DNA from: Psychrobacter sp. 4Bb
GTDB lineage: Bacteria; Pseudomonadota; Gammaproteobacteria; Pseudomonadales; Moraxellaceae
Direction: 5' to 3'
Assembly: GCF_002836735.1 (NCBI RefSeq)
Contig: NZ_PJAS01000060.1
Location: forward strand, 62,001-126,000
Length of the DNA stretch: 64,000 nt
The translations under genes were made by a program, and so were the position numbers. Under the pieces are notes generated by a model. It searched no databases. It worked only from the letters and a program-made list of their open reading frames with translations, and was not told the origin of the DNA. Of this stretch, positions 29,225-39,072 are shown in pieces (the first letter of the stretch is position 1; the number at the start of each line of letters is the position of its first letter).

Positions 29225-30391
29225 ATGCGTTATTCGTTATTAGCAGTGGCCGTCAGTTGTACATTAATGCTTACGGCGTGTAATAAGTCAACAGATACGG
29301 CGGAGCCAACTGCTGATACTAGCAGTAGCGCTGTGACAACAGCTGAAACAACCTCTCAGACAGCATCTTCTGCTACGTCAGATTTTAAATCTGCTGAAAA
29401 TATTGCTATGAATATTACAGGTGCAGGTGCGTCGTTCCCGCAGCCTATCTATGCGAAATGGTCATATGACTACAATGCTGCGACCGGCGGCCAAGTCAAC
29501 TATCAGTCGATTGGCTCATCTGGTGGTATCAAACAAATCCAGTCAAAAACAGTAGACTTTGGTGCTTCTGATGCACCGATGACGCCTGAAGAGTTAGACG
29601 AAGCAGGTTTGATTCAGTTCCCAACAGTCATCGGTGGTGTTGTACCAATTGTCAACATCGACGGTGTTGAGCCTGGTGCACTGAAGCTAGACGGCACAAC
29701 GTTGGCTGATATCTATTTGGGTAAGATTAGCAACTGGAATGACCCTGCGATTAAGGCGATGAACCCAGATTTGACCTTGCCAGATGCCGCAATCACAACA
29801 GTATTCCGCTCAGACGGTTCAGGTACGACGTTTAACTTTACTGACTATCTTGCCAAGGTTTCACCAGACTGGAAAGACACCGTTGGCGTTGATAAAACCG
29901 TCAAGTGGCCGACCTCTGCTACTGGTGCAGGCGGTAAAGGTAACGAAGGCGTCTCAAGCTACGTAAACCGTATGAAAAACTCTATCGGCTATGTTGAGTA
30001 TGCTTACGCTAAGCAGAATAAGATGTCACATACTGCGCTGAAAAACGCAGCTGGTAACATCGTACAGCCATCTGCTGAGACGTTTGCTGCAGCAGGTGAT
30101 ATCGACTGGTCACAACAAGAAGGCTTTTATAAAGTCATCACCAACTCTGAGACTGAGCAAGCATGGCCTATCGCTGCTGCGACCTTTATCTTAGTACATA
30201 AGCAACCAGAAAATCCTCAGCAAGTCGCTGGCGTGTTGAACTTTTTTGACTGGGCTTATACCCAAGGTGATGATGACGCTATGGAACTAGACTACGTACC
30301 ATTCTCTGACACGGCAGTGGCCTTGTTCAAAGAGAAGTGGAACGAAGTAAAAGGTAGCGATGGACAGCCTGTCTACAAGCCAGCTCAGTAA
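29225..30391 (+). CDS. pstS: phosphate ABC transporter, phosphate-binding lipoprotein PstS
   Basis: Periplasmic phosphate-binding component of the high-affinity Pst system. I chose the ATG at 29225 because AGGAG lies just before it and the product then starts with a proper lipoprotein signal peptide ending LTAC with Cys19; the longer frame from 29186 has no such support. A Thr/Ser/Ala-rich linker (20-65) follows. The binding domain has GAGASFPQPIYAKW, QSIGSSGGIKQI, DFGASDAPM and FRSDGSGTTFNF, the phosphate-contact loops. The operon is under the Pho box at 29133. A long stem-loop after the stop codon may raise pstS relative to pstC. Confidence 0.96.
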   Translation: MRYSLLAVAVSCTLMLTACNKSTDTAEPTADTSSSAVTTAETTSQTASSATSDFKSAENIAMNITGAGASFPQPIYAKWSYDYNAATGGQVNYQSIGSSGGIKQIQSKTVDFGASDAPMTPEELDEAGLIQFPTVIGGVVPIVNIDGVEPGALKLDGTTLADIYLGKISNWNDPAIKAMNPDLTLPDAAITTVFRSDGSGTTFNFTDYLAKVSPDWKDTVGVDKTVKWPTSATGAGGKGNEGVSSYVNRMKNSIGYVEYAYAKQNKMSHTALKNAAGNIVQPSAETFAAAGDIDWSQQEGFYKVITNSETEQAWPIAAATFILVHKQPENPQQVAGVLNFFDWAYTQGDDDAMELDYVPFSDTAVALFKEKWNEVKGSDGQPVYKPAQ

Positions 30392-30431
30392 TTTGTTTCT
30401 GCTAAATACTATTTAGCAACCGACAAGTTAT

Positions 30432-30473
30432 CCTCTCGAATAACTATTCTCCGGTAGTTGTTTGAGAGGTTTT
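30432..30473 (+). other. 15-bp intercistronic stem-loop between pstS and pstC
   Basis: CCTCTCGAATAACTA (30432-30446) pairs along its whole length with TAGTTGTTTGAGAGG (30455-30469), including two G-T pairs, around an 8-nt loop; TTTT follows. It looks like a partial terminator or mRNA stabiliser that would favour pstS expression. Confidence 0.75.
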
Positions 30474-30600
30474 AACACAGCAAATTTGATGAATACATCT
30501 CGATAGATATGTTTACTCATACCGTTTAAGTTTGTTGTGTTAAGACCTGAGATACATCTTTCTAATATTTCGATTCATCCCATTCAATGCTGAGACACTT

Positions 30601-31554
30601 ATGACAGACTTAAGGTCCCAACTGGCTAAACAAAAACGTTACGACGCTTTATTTGTGAACTCTACTAAAGCGTTTGCCATACTCGTCCTCCTATCTTTAG
30701 GGGGCATTTTGGTGTCTCTAATTGTTGGAGCATGGCCGAGTATTCAAGAGTTTGGTCTGGGATTTTATACCAGCAATAACTGGGATACAGTCGCCAATGA
30801 ATACGGGGCATTAGCGCCTATTTACGGTACCTTAGTCACGTCATTTATCGCTATTGTTATCGCGGTTCCAGTCAGTTTCGGTATTGCGATATTTTTAACC
30901 GAGATGTGCCCTAAGTTCCTCAAAAAGCCACTTGGTATCGCCATTGAGTTGTTGGCTGGTATTCCATCTATCATTTATGGCATGTGGGGCTTATTCGTAT
31001 TTGCGCCATTTTTTGGTGATCACATTCAGCCATGGTTCATTGAACACATCGGCCCTTTGCCTATTATCGGTAAATTGTTTGCAGGTGCCCCTATGGGACT
31101 GGGTATGTTTACCGCATCCCTAGTACTTGCCATTATGATCATACCGTTCATCGCTGCCACCATGCGCGATGTTTTCTCTGTCGTACCCGATTTACTGAAA
31201 GAGTCAGCATATGGCATGGGCGCGACGACGTGGGAAGTCATGTTCAAAATTATCCTACCTTATACCAAAGCTGGTGTTGTTGGTGGCGTAATTTTGGGTC
31301 TTGGTCGTGCATTGGGTGAGACGATGGCAGTTACCTTCTTGATTGGTAATGCGTTTAATATCAGTCCAAGCCTATTTACTTCTGGTGTGACAATTACCTC
31401 GGCCTTGGCCAATGAGTTTGCTGAAGCGTCTAGTGAGCTACATCTAGCGTCTTTACTACATCTAGGCTTAATCTTATTTGTCATCACCTTCATTGTGCTG
31501 TCTTTAGCAAAACTGATGCTCATGCGCATGGATCACAAAGCAGGTAATCGATAG
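30601..31554 (+). CDS. pstC: phosphate ABC transporter permease PstC
   Basis: Inner-membrane permease of the Pst phosphate importer. The 317-residue protein has six predicted membrane segments: one near 22-45, a cluster between about 78 and 250, and one near 280-303. The cytoplasmic EAA-type loop for contact with PstB ([24 protein letters not shown]) and the following [17 protein letters not shown] are typical. It is the second gene of the pst operon, 209 nt after pstS. The ribosome binding site is weak (GAGACACTT). Confidence 0.96.
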   Translation: MTDLRSQLAKQKRYDALFVNSTKAFAILVLLSLGGILVSLIVGAWPSIQEFGLGFYTSNNWDTVANEYGALAPIYGTLVTSFIAIVIAVPVSFGIAIFLTEMCPKFLKKPLGIAIELLAGIPSIIYGMWGLFVFAPFFGDHIQPWFIEHIGPLPIIGKLFAGAPMGLGMFTASLVLAIMIIPFIAATMRDVFSVVPDLLKESAYGMGATTWEVMFKIILPYTKAGVVGGVILGLGRALGETMAVTFLIGNAFNISPSLFTSGVTITSALANEFAEASSELHLASLLHLGLILFVITFIVLSLAKLMLMRMDHKAGNR

Positions 31555-31615
31555 ATCTGTTACCGATTTATTGAACCTTGATAGATATTGATAAAAGATA
31601 CGGGAAATAAATATT

Positions 31616-32521
31616 ATGCCTGCTAACAATGCGATCAATGCACCACTACCTACTAAGCCAAACGGCGCTACCCGCTACAATCAAAGCCTTTATAACAAGC
31701 GTCGTTTGACCAACAAGTTAGGTTTAGGCTTTGCCATGTCAGCGATGGTTTTTGGCTTATTTTGGTTGTCATGGATTTTGGTGACTTTGTTTGTTGAAGG
31801 CTTTCAAGGCATGGTGCAGTTGCCAATCTTTACCGCTGATACGCCGCCACCGATGAGTGCGGGCGGCTTACGTAATGCCATCGTTGGTTCAGTCATGTTA
31901 GCGTTTTCAGGATTGTTCATCGGTGCACCTATTGGTCTTATGACAGGTATTTACTTATCTGAGTTTTCTAAAGGCAGTATGCTGGGCAAGGTCACACGCT
32001 TCTTAAATGATATTCTGTTGTCAGCGCCATCGATTGTCATCGGTCTATTTATCTATGCCCTGATGGTAAAAGGTCAAAGTTTCTCTGGTTGGGCAGGCGC
32101 GTTGGCATTGGCATTGATTGTTATTCCGGTGGTCGTGCGTACGACAGAAAACATGCTGAATCTGGTACCGAATAGTCTACGCGAAGCGGCCTATGCGCTA
32201 GGTACTCCTAAGTGGAAACTGGTCACTCAGGTAACGGTAAAAGCTGCACGAGCTGGACTGACCACAGGTGTGCTATTGGCTTTTGCTCGAATCACTGGTG
32301 AGACAGCGCCGTTACTATTTACCGCACTTAACAATCAATACTTCAGTACTGATATGGGTCAGCCTATTGCTAACTTACCCAATACCATTTACCAGTTTGC
32401 GATGAGTCCTTATGACAACTGGCATACATTGGCCTGGGCGGCAGCATTACTTATCACCGCGTCTGTCCTAGTATTGAATATTTTGGCAAGATTTATCGGT
32501 GGTAGAGGTCAGCCCAAATAA
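31616..32521 (+). CDS. pstA: phosphate ABC transporter permease PstA
   Basis: Second permease of the Pst system, forming a heterodimer with PstC. The 301 residues show six membrane segments and the PstB-contact loop LVPNSLREAAYALGTPKWKLVTQVTVKAA, followed by LLAFARITGETAPLLFTAL, the PstA signature. The first 35 residues are a polar Asn/Tyr/Arg-rich cytoplasmic tail. It follows pstC by 61 nt; GGGAAATAAATATT precedes the ATG. Confidence 0.96.
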   Translation: MPANNAINAPLPTKPNGATRYNQSLYNKRRLTNKLGLGFAMSAMVFGLFWLSWILVTLFVEGFQGMVQLPIFTADTPPPMSAGGLRNAIVGSVMLAFSGLFIGAPIGLMTGIYLSEFSKGSMLGKVTRFLNDILLSAPSIVIGLFIYALMVKGQSFSGWAGALALALIVIPVVVRTTENMLNLVPNSLREAAYALGTPKWKLVTQVTVKAARAGLTTGVLLAFARITGETAPLLFTALNNQYFSTDMGQPIANLPNTIYQFAMSPYDNWHTLAWAAALLITASVLVLNILARFIGGRGQPK

Positions 32522-32609
32522 GGGCTGAGAGCAGACCAGACCGTAGCACGCTACACGCTAAGCATTTACTTAAACTTATATGAAATTAATTGAGCTAGGT
32601 TGAAATATT

Positions 32610-33530
32610 ATGAATGATGTCCTAAGCAACGTCCGTACGAACACGACTGCTGACAACTTTAATACGGCAACAGGCAGCCTATTAAATAGACCCATGTCTA
32701 CTAGCGCCCAAGCTCAGCAACCAAACACTGCTGATTTTAATAAGCAAACGATCCAAGATATTCCCAAGAACATGCCTGCTGCCAAAATGGAAGTTCGAGA
32801 TCTAAACTTCTATTACGATGATTTTCAGGCATTAAAAAACATCAATATCGATATCGCGGATAAAAAAGTGACCGCTTTTATTGGTCCTTCAGGTTGTGGT
32901 AAGTCTACGCTACTACGTACTTTTAACCGCATGTACGATTTATATCCAGGTATGCGTGCAGAGGGCAATATCAATTTAGATGGCAAAAACATCTTGGGTA
33001 AAGACATCGATGTGAACTTACTGCGTGCACAAGTTGGTATGGTCTTTCAGAAGCCAACGCCTTTCCCGATGTCAATCTATGACAATGTCGCCTTTGGTGT
33101 AAGACTGTATGAAAAGTTAAGTAAAGACGAGCTGGATCATCGCGTCGAGTGGGCACTGAAAAAATCAGCGCTATGGCCAGAAGTGAAAGACAAGCTAAAA
33201 GCATCAGGACTGTCGTTATCAGGTGGTCAGCAGCAGCGTCTGTGTATCGCACGTAGTGTGGCGACTAAGCCTGAAGTACTGTTGCTTGATGAGCCGACAT
33301 CAGCACTGGATCCTATCTCGACGGGTGCTATCGAAGATTTGATCGAAGATCTGAAAAACGACTACACCATCGCTATCGTCACTCACAATATGCAGCAAGC
33401 AGCACGTGTATCTGACTACACGGTCTATATGTATTTGGGCGACATGATTGAGATGGGAGAGACCGATCAGATATTTACCAAACCTACCCAAACCGCGACA
33501 GAAGACTATATTACAGGTCGTTATGGCTAA
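32610..33530 (+). CDS. pstB: phosphate ABC transporter ATPase PstB
   Basis: ATPase of the Pst importer. Walker [10 protein letters not shown] lies at 92-100, the signature LSGGQQQRL follows, and Walker B is [12 protein letters not shown]; the C terminus ITGRYG is the usual PstB ending. At 306 residues it is about 45-50 longer than typical PstB because of a polar Asn/Thr/Gln-rich N-terminal extension (1-55). Internal Met55 (32772) would give a standard length but has no ribosome binding site, so the long start is kept with moderate confidence. It lies 88 nt after pstA. Confidence 0.95.
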   Translation: MNDVLSNVRTNTTADNFNTATGSLLNRPMSTSAQAQQPNTADFNKQTIQDIPKNMPAAKMEVRDLNFYYDDFQALKNINIDIADKKVTAFIGPSGCGKSTLLRTFNRMYDLYPGMRAEGNINLDGKNILGKDIDVNLLRAQVGMVFQKPTPFPMSIYDNVAFGVRLYEKLSKDELDHRVEWALKKSALWPEVKDKLKASGLSLSGGQQQRLCIARSVATKPEVLLLDEPTSALDPISTGAIEDLIEDLKNDYTIAIVTHNMQQAARVSDYTVYMYLGDMIEMGETDQIFTKPTQTATEDYITGRYG

Positions 33531-33649
33531 CATTGATTGAAATTGAAATCGGTACAAGCAGACAACGCTGATTAGCATGTCATAAGCCGACTTTCTAACT
33601 TCACAAGCACACTGCGCTATTAAAATATAGATTCTAGGGAATACCTCTC

Positions 33650-34432
33650 ATGCAAAGTGATAAGCATATCTCCAAAAGTTTTGACCAAGATCTTGATGAA
33701 GCCATCCGTTTATTTTTATACATGGGTGATAGCGCGGCCAACCAAGTGGCCAAAGCTATCCATGCTCTGATCGATAAAGACGAAACACTGGCGCAAGAAG
33801 TCATCGATATGGACTTCGATATCAATCGAATGGAGGTCGAACTCGACGAGCACATTTTATTATTGGTCGCCAAACGCCAGCCAGCTGCCAGTGATTTGCG
33901 TTTAGTCATGTCAATCAGTAAAGGTGTGGTTGATTTGGAACGTATCGGTGATGAAGCGGTAAAAATTGCGCGAATGGCCAGTAAAATTGCGGCAGAAGGC
34001 AAATCAGCATACGGCTATGCTGAGGTTCAGCATTTGAGCAATCAAGTTCGTCTGATGCTAAACAACTCGCTAGAAGCTTTCAGTCAATCAAATGCGGAGC
34101 AAGCGTTTGAAGTGATGCGTAATGATAGCGTGGTCAATACCGAATATCAGTCAGCCATTCGTGCTTTGATGACCTATATTATGGAAGACTCACGCCACGT
34201 ATCAAAAGTCATCAATATCATGTGGATATTACGATCGCTAGAGCGTATCGGTGACCATGCACAAAATGTCGCAGAGCTAGTGATTAACTATATCAGTGGA
34301 CAAGACGTACGTCATTCAGACTATACCATGGTCGAAAAAGCGGTACAAGAAGCCAATGACCGATTGGCTGCTCGTCAAGTTAGTACATTGTCAGCCAATG
34401 ATCTTGAAACGTCAGATAGTGATGAAGGCTGA
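33650..34432 (+). CDS. phoU: phosphate signalling protein PhoU
   Basis: PhoU links the Pst transporter to the PhoR sensor and keeps the Pho regulon off when phosphate is plentiful. The 260 residues form two repeats of a three-helix bundle, with metal-binding E/D-rich motifs RIGDEAVKIARMA (about 102-114) and RIGDHAQNVAELV (about 200-212). An Asp/Ser-rich tail ends the protein. It is the last gene of the pst operon, followed by a terminator. Confidence 0.96.
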   Translation: MQSDKHISKSFDQDLDEAIRLFLYMGDSAANQVAKAIHALIDKDETLAQEVIDMDFDINRMEVELDEHILLLVAKRQPAASDLRLVMSISKGVVDLERIGDEAVKIARMASKIAAEGKSAYGYAEVQHLSNQVRLMLNNSLEAFSQSNAEQAFEVMRNDSVVNTEYQSAIRALMTYIMEDSRHVSKVINIMWILRSLERIGDHAQNVAELVINYISGQDVRHSDYTMVEKAVQEANDRLAARQVSTLSANDLETSDSDEG

Positions 34433-34464
34433 TAAGAAAGACATTGATTTTCACCTTATAACAA

Positions 34465-34494
34465 AAAACGCGCTATAGTAAGCGCGTTTTTTTA
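34465..34494. terminator. terminator of the pst-phoU operon
   Basis: AAAACGCGCT and AGCGCGTTTT are exact inverted repeats around a 6-nt loop, followed by TTT. The A-tract on the other side lets it also act for the convergent yggX gene. Confidence 0.9.
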
Positions 34495-34531
34495 TAATTA
34501 CTAAATGTAGCTAGTAGAAAGCTAGTAAATA

Positions 34532-34822
34532 CTAACTTTCTGGTGTCCAGCCTTGTGCACGCTCATAGTCTTCGTTGTCTAAGAACTTATCACGCTGCTC
34601 TGTCAAAAACTTTTTGGCAGCAGGATCCATCATGCTTAGATGGTTTTCGTTAATAAGCATCGTTTGATGCTCAAGCCATTCTTTCCACGCCTTTTCAGAT
34701 ACGGTCTCTTGCAGCTCTTGACCTTTTTTATTAGGGAAGGGTGGATGCGGCATCTTTGGTAAATCTTGCTTATATTTACGACAAAACACAGTATTTGCTT
34801 GAGGATTAAAAGTCTCAGTCAT
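34532..34822 (-). CDS. yggX: probable Fe(2+)-trafficking protein YggX
   Basis: A 96-residue YggX-family protein involved in iron handling and protection of iron-sulfur clusters from oxidation. Conserved parts are [11 protein letters not shown] with the family cysteine, [32 protein letters not shown], and the C-terminal region LTEQRDKFL. The ATG at 34822 was chosen over the one at 34840 because AAGGA lies about 8 nt before it. It is a single-gene unit between the convergent phoU and the argH terminator. Confidence 0.95.
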   Translation of the reverse strand: MTETFNPQANTVFCRKYKQDLPKMPHPPFPNKKGQELQETVSEKAWKEWLEHQTMLINENHLSMMDPAAKKFLTEQRDKFLDNEDYERAQGWTPES

Positions 34823-35072
34823 AAGGCATTCCTTATTCATTATATTAAGTGATTAAATCAAATATCATATGAGTCTATGATAACGGTCTTGGTAGATTTA
34901 GCAAAGGGTACTAATGTATATCGTCAAGCCTCTATTCATTTGTTATAAAGTCTCTGGTAGTTGGTATATGACAAACACTAACTACGTTTGACCTTTTTAT
35001 TGAAATTTCCAAAGCTAGTGATATTTTGAAAATGACATTGGCCAAACCAGTAGAGGTCATAAGACAAATAAA

Positions 35073-35098
35073 AACACCCGCATAGATAGCGGGTGTTA
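35073..35098 (-). terminator. terminator of argH
   Basis: AACACCCGC and GCGGGTGTT are exact inverted repeats around a 7-nt loop. On the - strand TTTTTATTTG follows. It lies 41 bp past the argH stop. Confidence 0.88.
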
Positions 35099-35138
35099 AA
35101 TTTATATTAGCAGGTTAGCTTTTATTCAAAAGTACTGA

Positions 35139-36644
35139 TTAGGCAAAAGTTTTTAAGCGAGCACGGCCATTGATCACCGCTTGCTTGACTTGGTTTGGCG
35201 CAGTGCCACCTAAATGGTCACGAGCTGCTAATGAGCCTTCTAGCGTTAGATAGTCGAAGACGTCTTCACCGATAGCATCGCTAAATTGCTGTAGCTGTGC
35301 CAATGACAAATCACTTAGATCAACACCTTCTTTGATGCCTAAAGCAACAGCGTTACCAACCACTTCATGGGCGTCACGGAATGCCACACCTTGACGTACT
35401 AGGTAATCTGCCAAGTCAGTCGCAGTCGCATAGCCTTTCATCGTAGCGGCACGCATGCTTTCTTTGTTTGGTGTAATGTTGGGTAGCATATCAGCAAATG
35501 CTAATAGCGAACCTGTCAACGTATCAACGCAATCAAACAAAGGCTCTTTGTCTTCTTGATTGTCTTTGTTGTAGGCGAGTGGCTGGCTTTTCATTAGGCT
35601 AAGCAAAGTCATCAACTGTCCAAAAACACGCGCCGCTTTACCCCGTACCAACTCAGGTACGTCAGGATTTTTCTTTTGCGGCATGATCGATGAGCCAGTA
35701 CAAAAGCGATCTGGTATCTGCACAAAATTAAATTGTGCCGACATCCAAAGAATAATCTCTTCGCTCATACGCGACATATGCATCATCAGGATAGAAGCTG
35801 CTGAAGTAAACTCAATCGCAAAGTCACGGTCTGAAACAGCATCGAGTGAGTTTTGACAGATACCTTCAAAACCTAGCAATTCAGCAGTGATGGTACGATC
35901 GATTGGGAAAGTCGTACCAGCAAGCGCTGCGCTACCAAGTGGCATCTGATTGATACGGCGGCGTGCATCGACAAGACGCTCAGTATCGCGATACAACATC
36001 TCAAACCATGCCATCACGTGATGCCCAAAGCTAACAGGCTGTGCTGTTTGCAAATGAGTAAAGCCTGGCATGATAGTATCAGTATGTTGCTCAGCCAAAT
36101 CAAGTAAACCACTTTGTAAACGTACTAATAACTCAATAATATTATCAGTCTCTTCGCGCAACCATAGGCGAATGTCTGTGGCTACCTGATCGTTACGGCT
36201 ACGACCAGTGTGTAGCTTTTTACCAACGGCACCTACAATGTCAGTCAGACGTGACTCGACGTTCATATGCACGTCTTCAAGGGCGATCGACCAGTTAAAC
36301 TCACCTGCTTCAATCTCGCGCAATACTTGCTGAAGGCCATCGATAATGGTGGCAACTTCATCAGCAGTTAAAATGTTACATTCTTTTAGCATCGTTGCAT
36401 GAGCAATCGAGCCTTGAATATCGTGACGAGCAAAGCGTTGGTCAAAGCCTACAGAGGCAGTAAAGGCGGCAACGAAGCTATCTGTCGCTTCACTAAAGCG
36501 CCCGCCCCACATTTGTTGGCCTTGGCTACTAGCAGGCGCAGTCTGCGTTGTGGTACTTGTTATCGGAGCATCTGTGCTAAAATCAGAGTCAGATGAACTT
36601 TTACTTGATTCAGGATTACTAGGTTTTGAAGAATTGGCGTTCAT
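35139..36644 (-). CDS. argH: argininosuccinate lyase
   Basis: Last enzyme of arginine synthesis: argininosuccinate to arginine and fumarate. The superfamily signature [12 protein letters not shown] is present, as are [11 protein letters not shown] at the start of the core, [10 protein letters not shown] and [12 protein letters not shown]. The start is uncertain. The ATG at 36644 gives 501 residues with a 44-residue Ser/Thr/Pro-rich extension; Met45 (36512) would start the protein exactly at the core. Neither has a strong ribosome binding site. If 36644 is right, the gene overlaps the 5' end of the divergent kinase gene. The argH-algZ-algR-hemC-hemD order matches Pseudomonas. Confidence 0.96.
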   Translation of the reverse strand: MNANSSKPSNPESSKSSSDSDFSTDAPITSTTTQTAPASSQGQQMWGGRFSEATDSFVAAFTASVGFDQRFARHDIQGSIAHATMLKECNILTADEVATIIDGLQQVLREIEAGEFNWSIALEDVHMNVESRLTDIVGAVGKKLHTGRSRNDQVATDIRLWLREETDNIIELLVRLQSGLLDLAEQHTDTIMPGFTHLQTAQPVSFGHHVMAWFEMLYRDTERLVDARRRINQMPLGSAALAGTTFPIDRTITAELLGFEGICQNSLDAVSDRDFAIEFTSAASILMMHMSRMSEEIILWMSAQFNFVQIPDRFCTGSSIMPQKKNPDVPELVRGKAARVFGQLMTLLSLMKSQPLAYNKDNQEDKEPLFDCVDTLTGSLLAFADMLPNITPNKESMRAATMKGYATATDLADYLVRQGVAFRDAHEVVGNAVALGIKEGVDLSDLSLAQLQQFSDAIGEDVFDYLTLEGSLAARDHLGGTAPNQVKQAVINGRARLKTFA

Positions 36645-37777
36645 ATCGGTACAAGACAAGTCAAGAGAATAAGAACTCGAGTATAGCAAATGATGAGGTT
36701 GCCTTACTAGCTACACGCTTAGAGTTTTTTATTCCTAAACTCATGGAAATCATGAGGCCTTGGCAGTGGCTGACATATATCTTTTTTTGGTCACTGTTTT
36801 TGACGGTGATTGAGCGCCATGGTCTATCAGGCTGGTCTGATTTTATTATCAAGTTTTTTTCTCGCGTGATACAAAATGCACTGACAGTTATTCCCGCACT
36901 ATATTTGGTCGATTATTTGCGTCCTGTCTTCAAAAACGCGAGCATTCCTAGTGTGAGTTTGCGTATTGTCATGCTCATGATGTTTTCTGCCACGGTCTCT
37001 ATGGTGTTGGTGGTTTTGGTTATGATCAATCTAGGGTGGATGGAGTATAACCGTCAAGCTTTTGTCATTAATTTGCTTTTCAACACAGTGCTTACCGGTG
37101 GTTTTACTGCTGTGTTCTTATTATATTTTCTGCGCAGCTACCGTGAGCTTAATGCGCTAAAGCTGTCTTTTGAATATAAACTGACTGCACAAAACGACCT
37201 GATAAAAGCCCGTACGGCACCGCACTTCTTCTTTAATACTATCAACACACTCGTATCACTGATTGAATCAAACCCGCCAAAAGCCGCTGACTTATTACAG
37301 CACGTCTCTGCACTATTCCGCGCTAGTTTTAGTGGTACACGCGAGATTAGCTTTGAAGAAGAGGTTGATCTTTGTGAGCATTATTTGGCAATCGAATCTA
37401 GTCGTTTAGCAGACAAGCTCGAAGTCAATTGGACGTTACCTGAAGAAGATATCATGTATGACATGGTTATCACTGCACTAACGCTACAAAGCGTGCTAGA
37501 GAAAATACTGCTCAATGTGGTAGAGATGACGACAGAAACTATCTGCATTAATATCGAAGTCACGTGGGAACAACACCGAGTTAAAATCATGATTGATGTT
37601 GCGCTTCCCAAAAAAACACTAATCATCAATCATGACTTGCGCCAACATATGAATTTCTATATTCAAGCTGATCGTTTGCGCGCCCATTTTGGACAAAGTG
37701 CGGACATTCAAAGCTCGGTAGCCAGTACTCAAATTATCACCATCATCGACTATCCTCTACAAGACGTTGGTTTATAA
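36626..37777 (+). CDS. algZ: AlgZ/FimS-like sensor histidine kinase (LytS-type), ATP site degenerate
   Basis: A 383-residue membrane sensor of the LytS/AlgZ type. Four predicted membrane segments (about 45-62, 83-98, 112-136, 148-168) are followed by the His_kinase segment [19 protein letters not shown] with phospho-acceptor His200. The ATPase part is unusual: the N-box PLVEN is replaced by SVLEK (289-293) and no glycine-rich ATP lid is visible, although RLRAHFG near the end still aligns with the family. P. aeruginosa FimS/AlgZ is likewise reported as atypical. The only start that keeps the full frame is a TTG at 36626; the next ATG is at 36743. The partner regulator lies 330 bp downstream. 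Confidence 0.85.
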   Translation: MKNWRSYRYKTSQENKNSSIANDEVALLATRLEFFIPKLMEIMRPWQWLTYIFFWSLFLTVIERHGLSGWSDFIIKFFSRVIQNALTVIPALYLVDYLRPVFKNASIPSVSLRIVMLMMFSATVSMVLVVLVMINLGWMEYNRQAFVINLLFNTVLTGGFTAVFLLYFLRSYRELNALKLSFEYKLTAQNDLIKARTAPHFFFNTINTLVSLIESNPPKAADLLQHVSALFRASFSGTREISFEEEVDLCEHYLAIESSRLADKLEVNWTLPEEDIMYDMVITALTLQSVLEKILLNVVEMTTETICINIEVTWEQHRVKIMIDVALPKKTLIINHDLRQHMNFYIQADRLRAHFGQSADIQSSVASTQIITIIDYPLQDVGL

Positions 37778-38106
37778 CCTACTGTTATTCATTAGCTTTC
37801 TCTCTTTTTCCAACTCCTAAAAGCCTATGTGGCATACTTATTGCAATACCTCGTATAGACGTCATAATTTATGTTTGATAAATAATGATTACGAATCAGT
37901 AATATCATAACTACCGTGAAACACAATTACATCATATAAAACCTACCTATAGCAGGAGTATATTGTCCGCTATAAAAACTGGTGGTTTTTGTCAGAATTT
38001 TATTAAATAATTTAGATTTTATATTCTAAGTGATTGATAATGAGTGCTAATATAGCCGTAATATTATTAAATAAAATATTAAGTATGTCCTTGGATGGGA
38101 GTTTGC
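37778..38106. other. AT-rich spacer between algZ and algR
   Basis: About 330 bp without a gene. Very AT-rich in its second half, with near-palindromic ATTTTATTAAATAAT and ATTATTAAATAAAAT segments about 65 bp apart. It probably contains a separate promoter for the regulator. Confidence 0.45.
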
Positions 38107-38844
38107 ATGCGTATCGTAGTTTGTGATGATGAGCCCCTAGCGCGTGAGCGCTTGGTGAGAATTGTACAGGAGTCAGGCCATGAAGTCGTTGCTCAGGCCA
38201 CAACAGGTGCAGAAGCCATCGTCGCTGTAAAAACCCAGCAGCCAGATATTATATTATTAGATATCCGAATGCCTGAAATGGACGGCGTACGCTGTGCTCA
38301 AGAACTTGCCAAACTTGAGCATCCACCAGCGATTATATTTGTGACGGCATACGACCATTATGCGATCGCAGCATTAAAAGCCAATGCAATTGGCTATTTG
38401 CTGAAACCTGCAAACAAAGATGAGCTACTAGAGGCATTAAACAAAGCAAAGAACCTAAATGCCGCTCAACTAAACGAAATTCGCAAGCTTGAAGACCCGA
38501 CAGCACGTCCGATACGTGAACATATCGCTGCTCGTACGCATCGCGGTGTTGAACTGATTAAGCTAAAAGATATCTACTATTTTGCAGCAGATCAAAAATA
38601 CGTCAAAGTGCGTCACAAAGATGGCATGGTATTGATTGATGAAACGCTAAAAGAATTAGAGCAAGAGTTTGATGATCGTCTGTTCCGAGTACATCGCAAT
38701 GCCATCATCAACCTTAGTTATTTGGACTTTTTAGAAACTCTAGATGCAGGCCAGTATCAAATACGTTTTAAAGGTATTGATGAGACGCTAGCGGTCAGTC
38801 GTCGTCACTTACCTGCCTTACGTGATAAAATCCAAAGCATGTGA
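38107..38844 (+). CDS. algR: AlgR-like LytTR response regulator
   Basis: A 245-residue response regulator. The receiver domain (1-120) has the acidic pair DDE at 7-9, phospho-acceptor Asp52 in LLDIRMPEMDG, TAYD, and the lysine in LLKPA. The LytTR DNA-binding domain (about 140-240) has ARTHRGVELIKLKDIYYFAADQKYVKVRH and FRVHRNAIINLSYL. In Pseudomonas AlgR controls alginate, type IV pili and virulence; targets here are unknown. The start at 38107 has GGGAG 5 nt upstream and gives the usual MRIVVCDDEP; the ATG at 38095 lacks one. It is followed by a terminator. Confidence 0.92.
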   Translation: MRIVVCDDEPLARERLVRIVQESGHEVVAQATTGAEAIVAVKTQQPDIILLDIRMPEMDGVRCAQELAKLEHPPAIIFVTAYDHYAIAALKANAIGYLLKPANKDELLEALNKAKNLNAAQLNEIRKLEDPTARPIREHIAARTHRGVELIKLKDIYYFAADQKYVKVRHKDGMVLIDETLKELEQEFDDRLFRVHRNAIINLSYLDFLETLDAGQYQIRFKGIDETLAVSRRHLPALRDKIQSM

Positions 38845-38884
38845 TAGGCTGTCCTGATAGCGACCAATCATTCCATATCATCAA

Positions 38885-38918
38885 ACCCTTATTTATGCTT
38901 AAATAGGGGTATTTTTTT
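38885..38918 (+). terminator. intrinsic terminator after algR
   Basis: ACCCTTATTTA pairs fully with TAAATAGGGGT (one T-G pair) around a 4-nt loop, followed by a run of seven T. Confidence 0.88.
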
Positions 38919-39072
38919 GCGTCAGCATCTACTATTAATCATTTGAGTCGCCTATGCTTTGGCAAATTTGCCCTATCGAGTAATATCGATATTATTCAGT
39001 ATAAAGATGAACAGTACTGACATTGGGAATATAGCCATTATAGTATTAGTATCGAACTTATTGAGGCCCTTT

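Noticed and set aside
38959-39072. 38-codon N-terminal extension of hemC
   Set aside because: The ATG at 39073 has GAGG 6 nt upstream and gives the normal HemC N terminus; the upstream frame is hydrophobic and unsupported.
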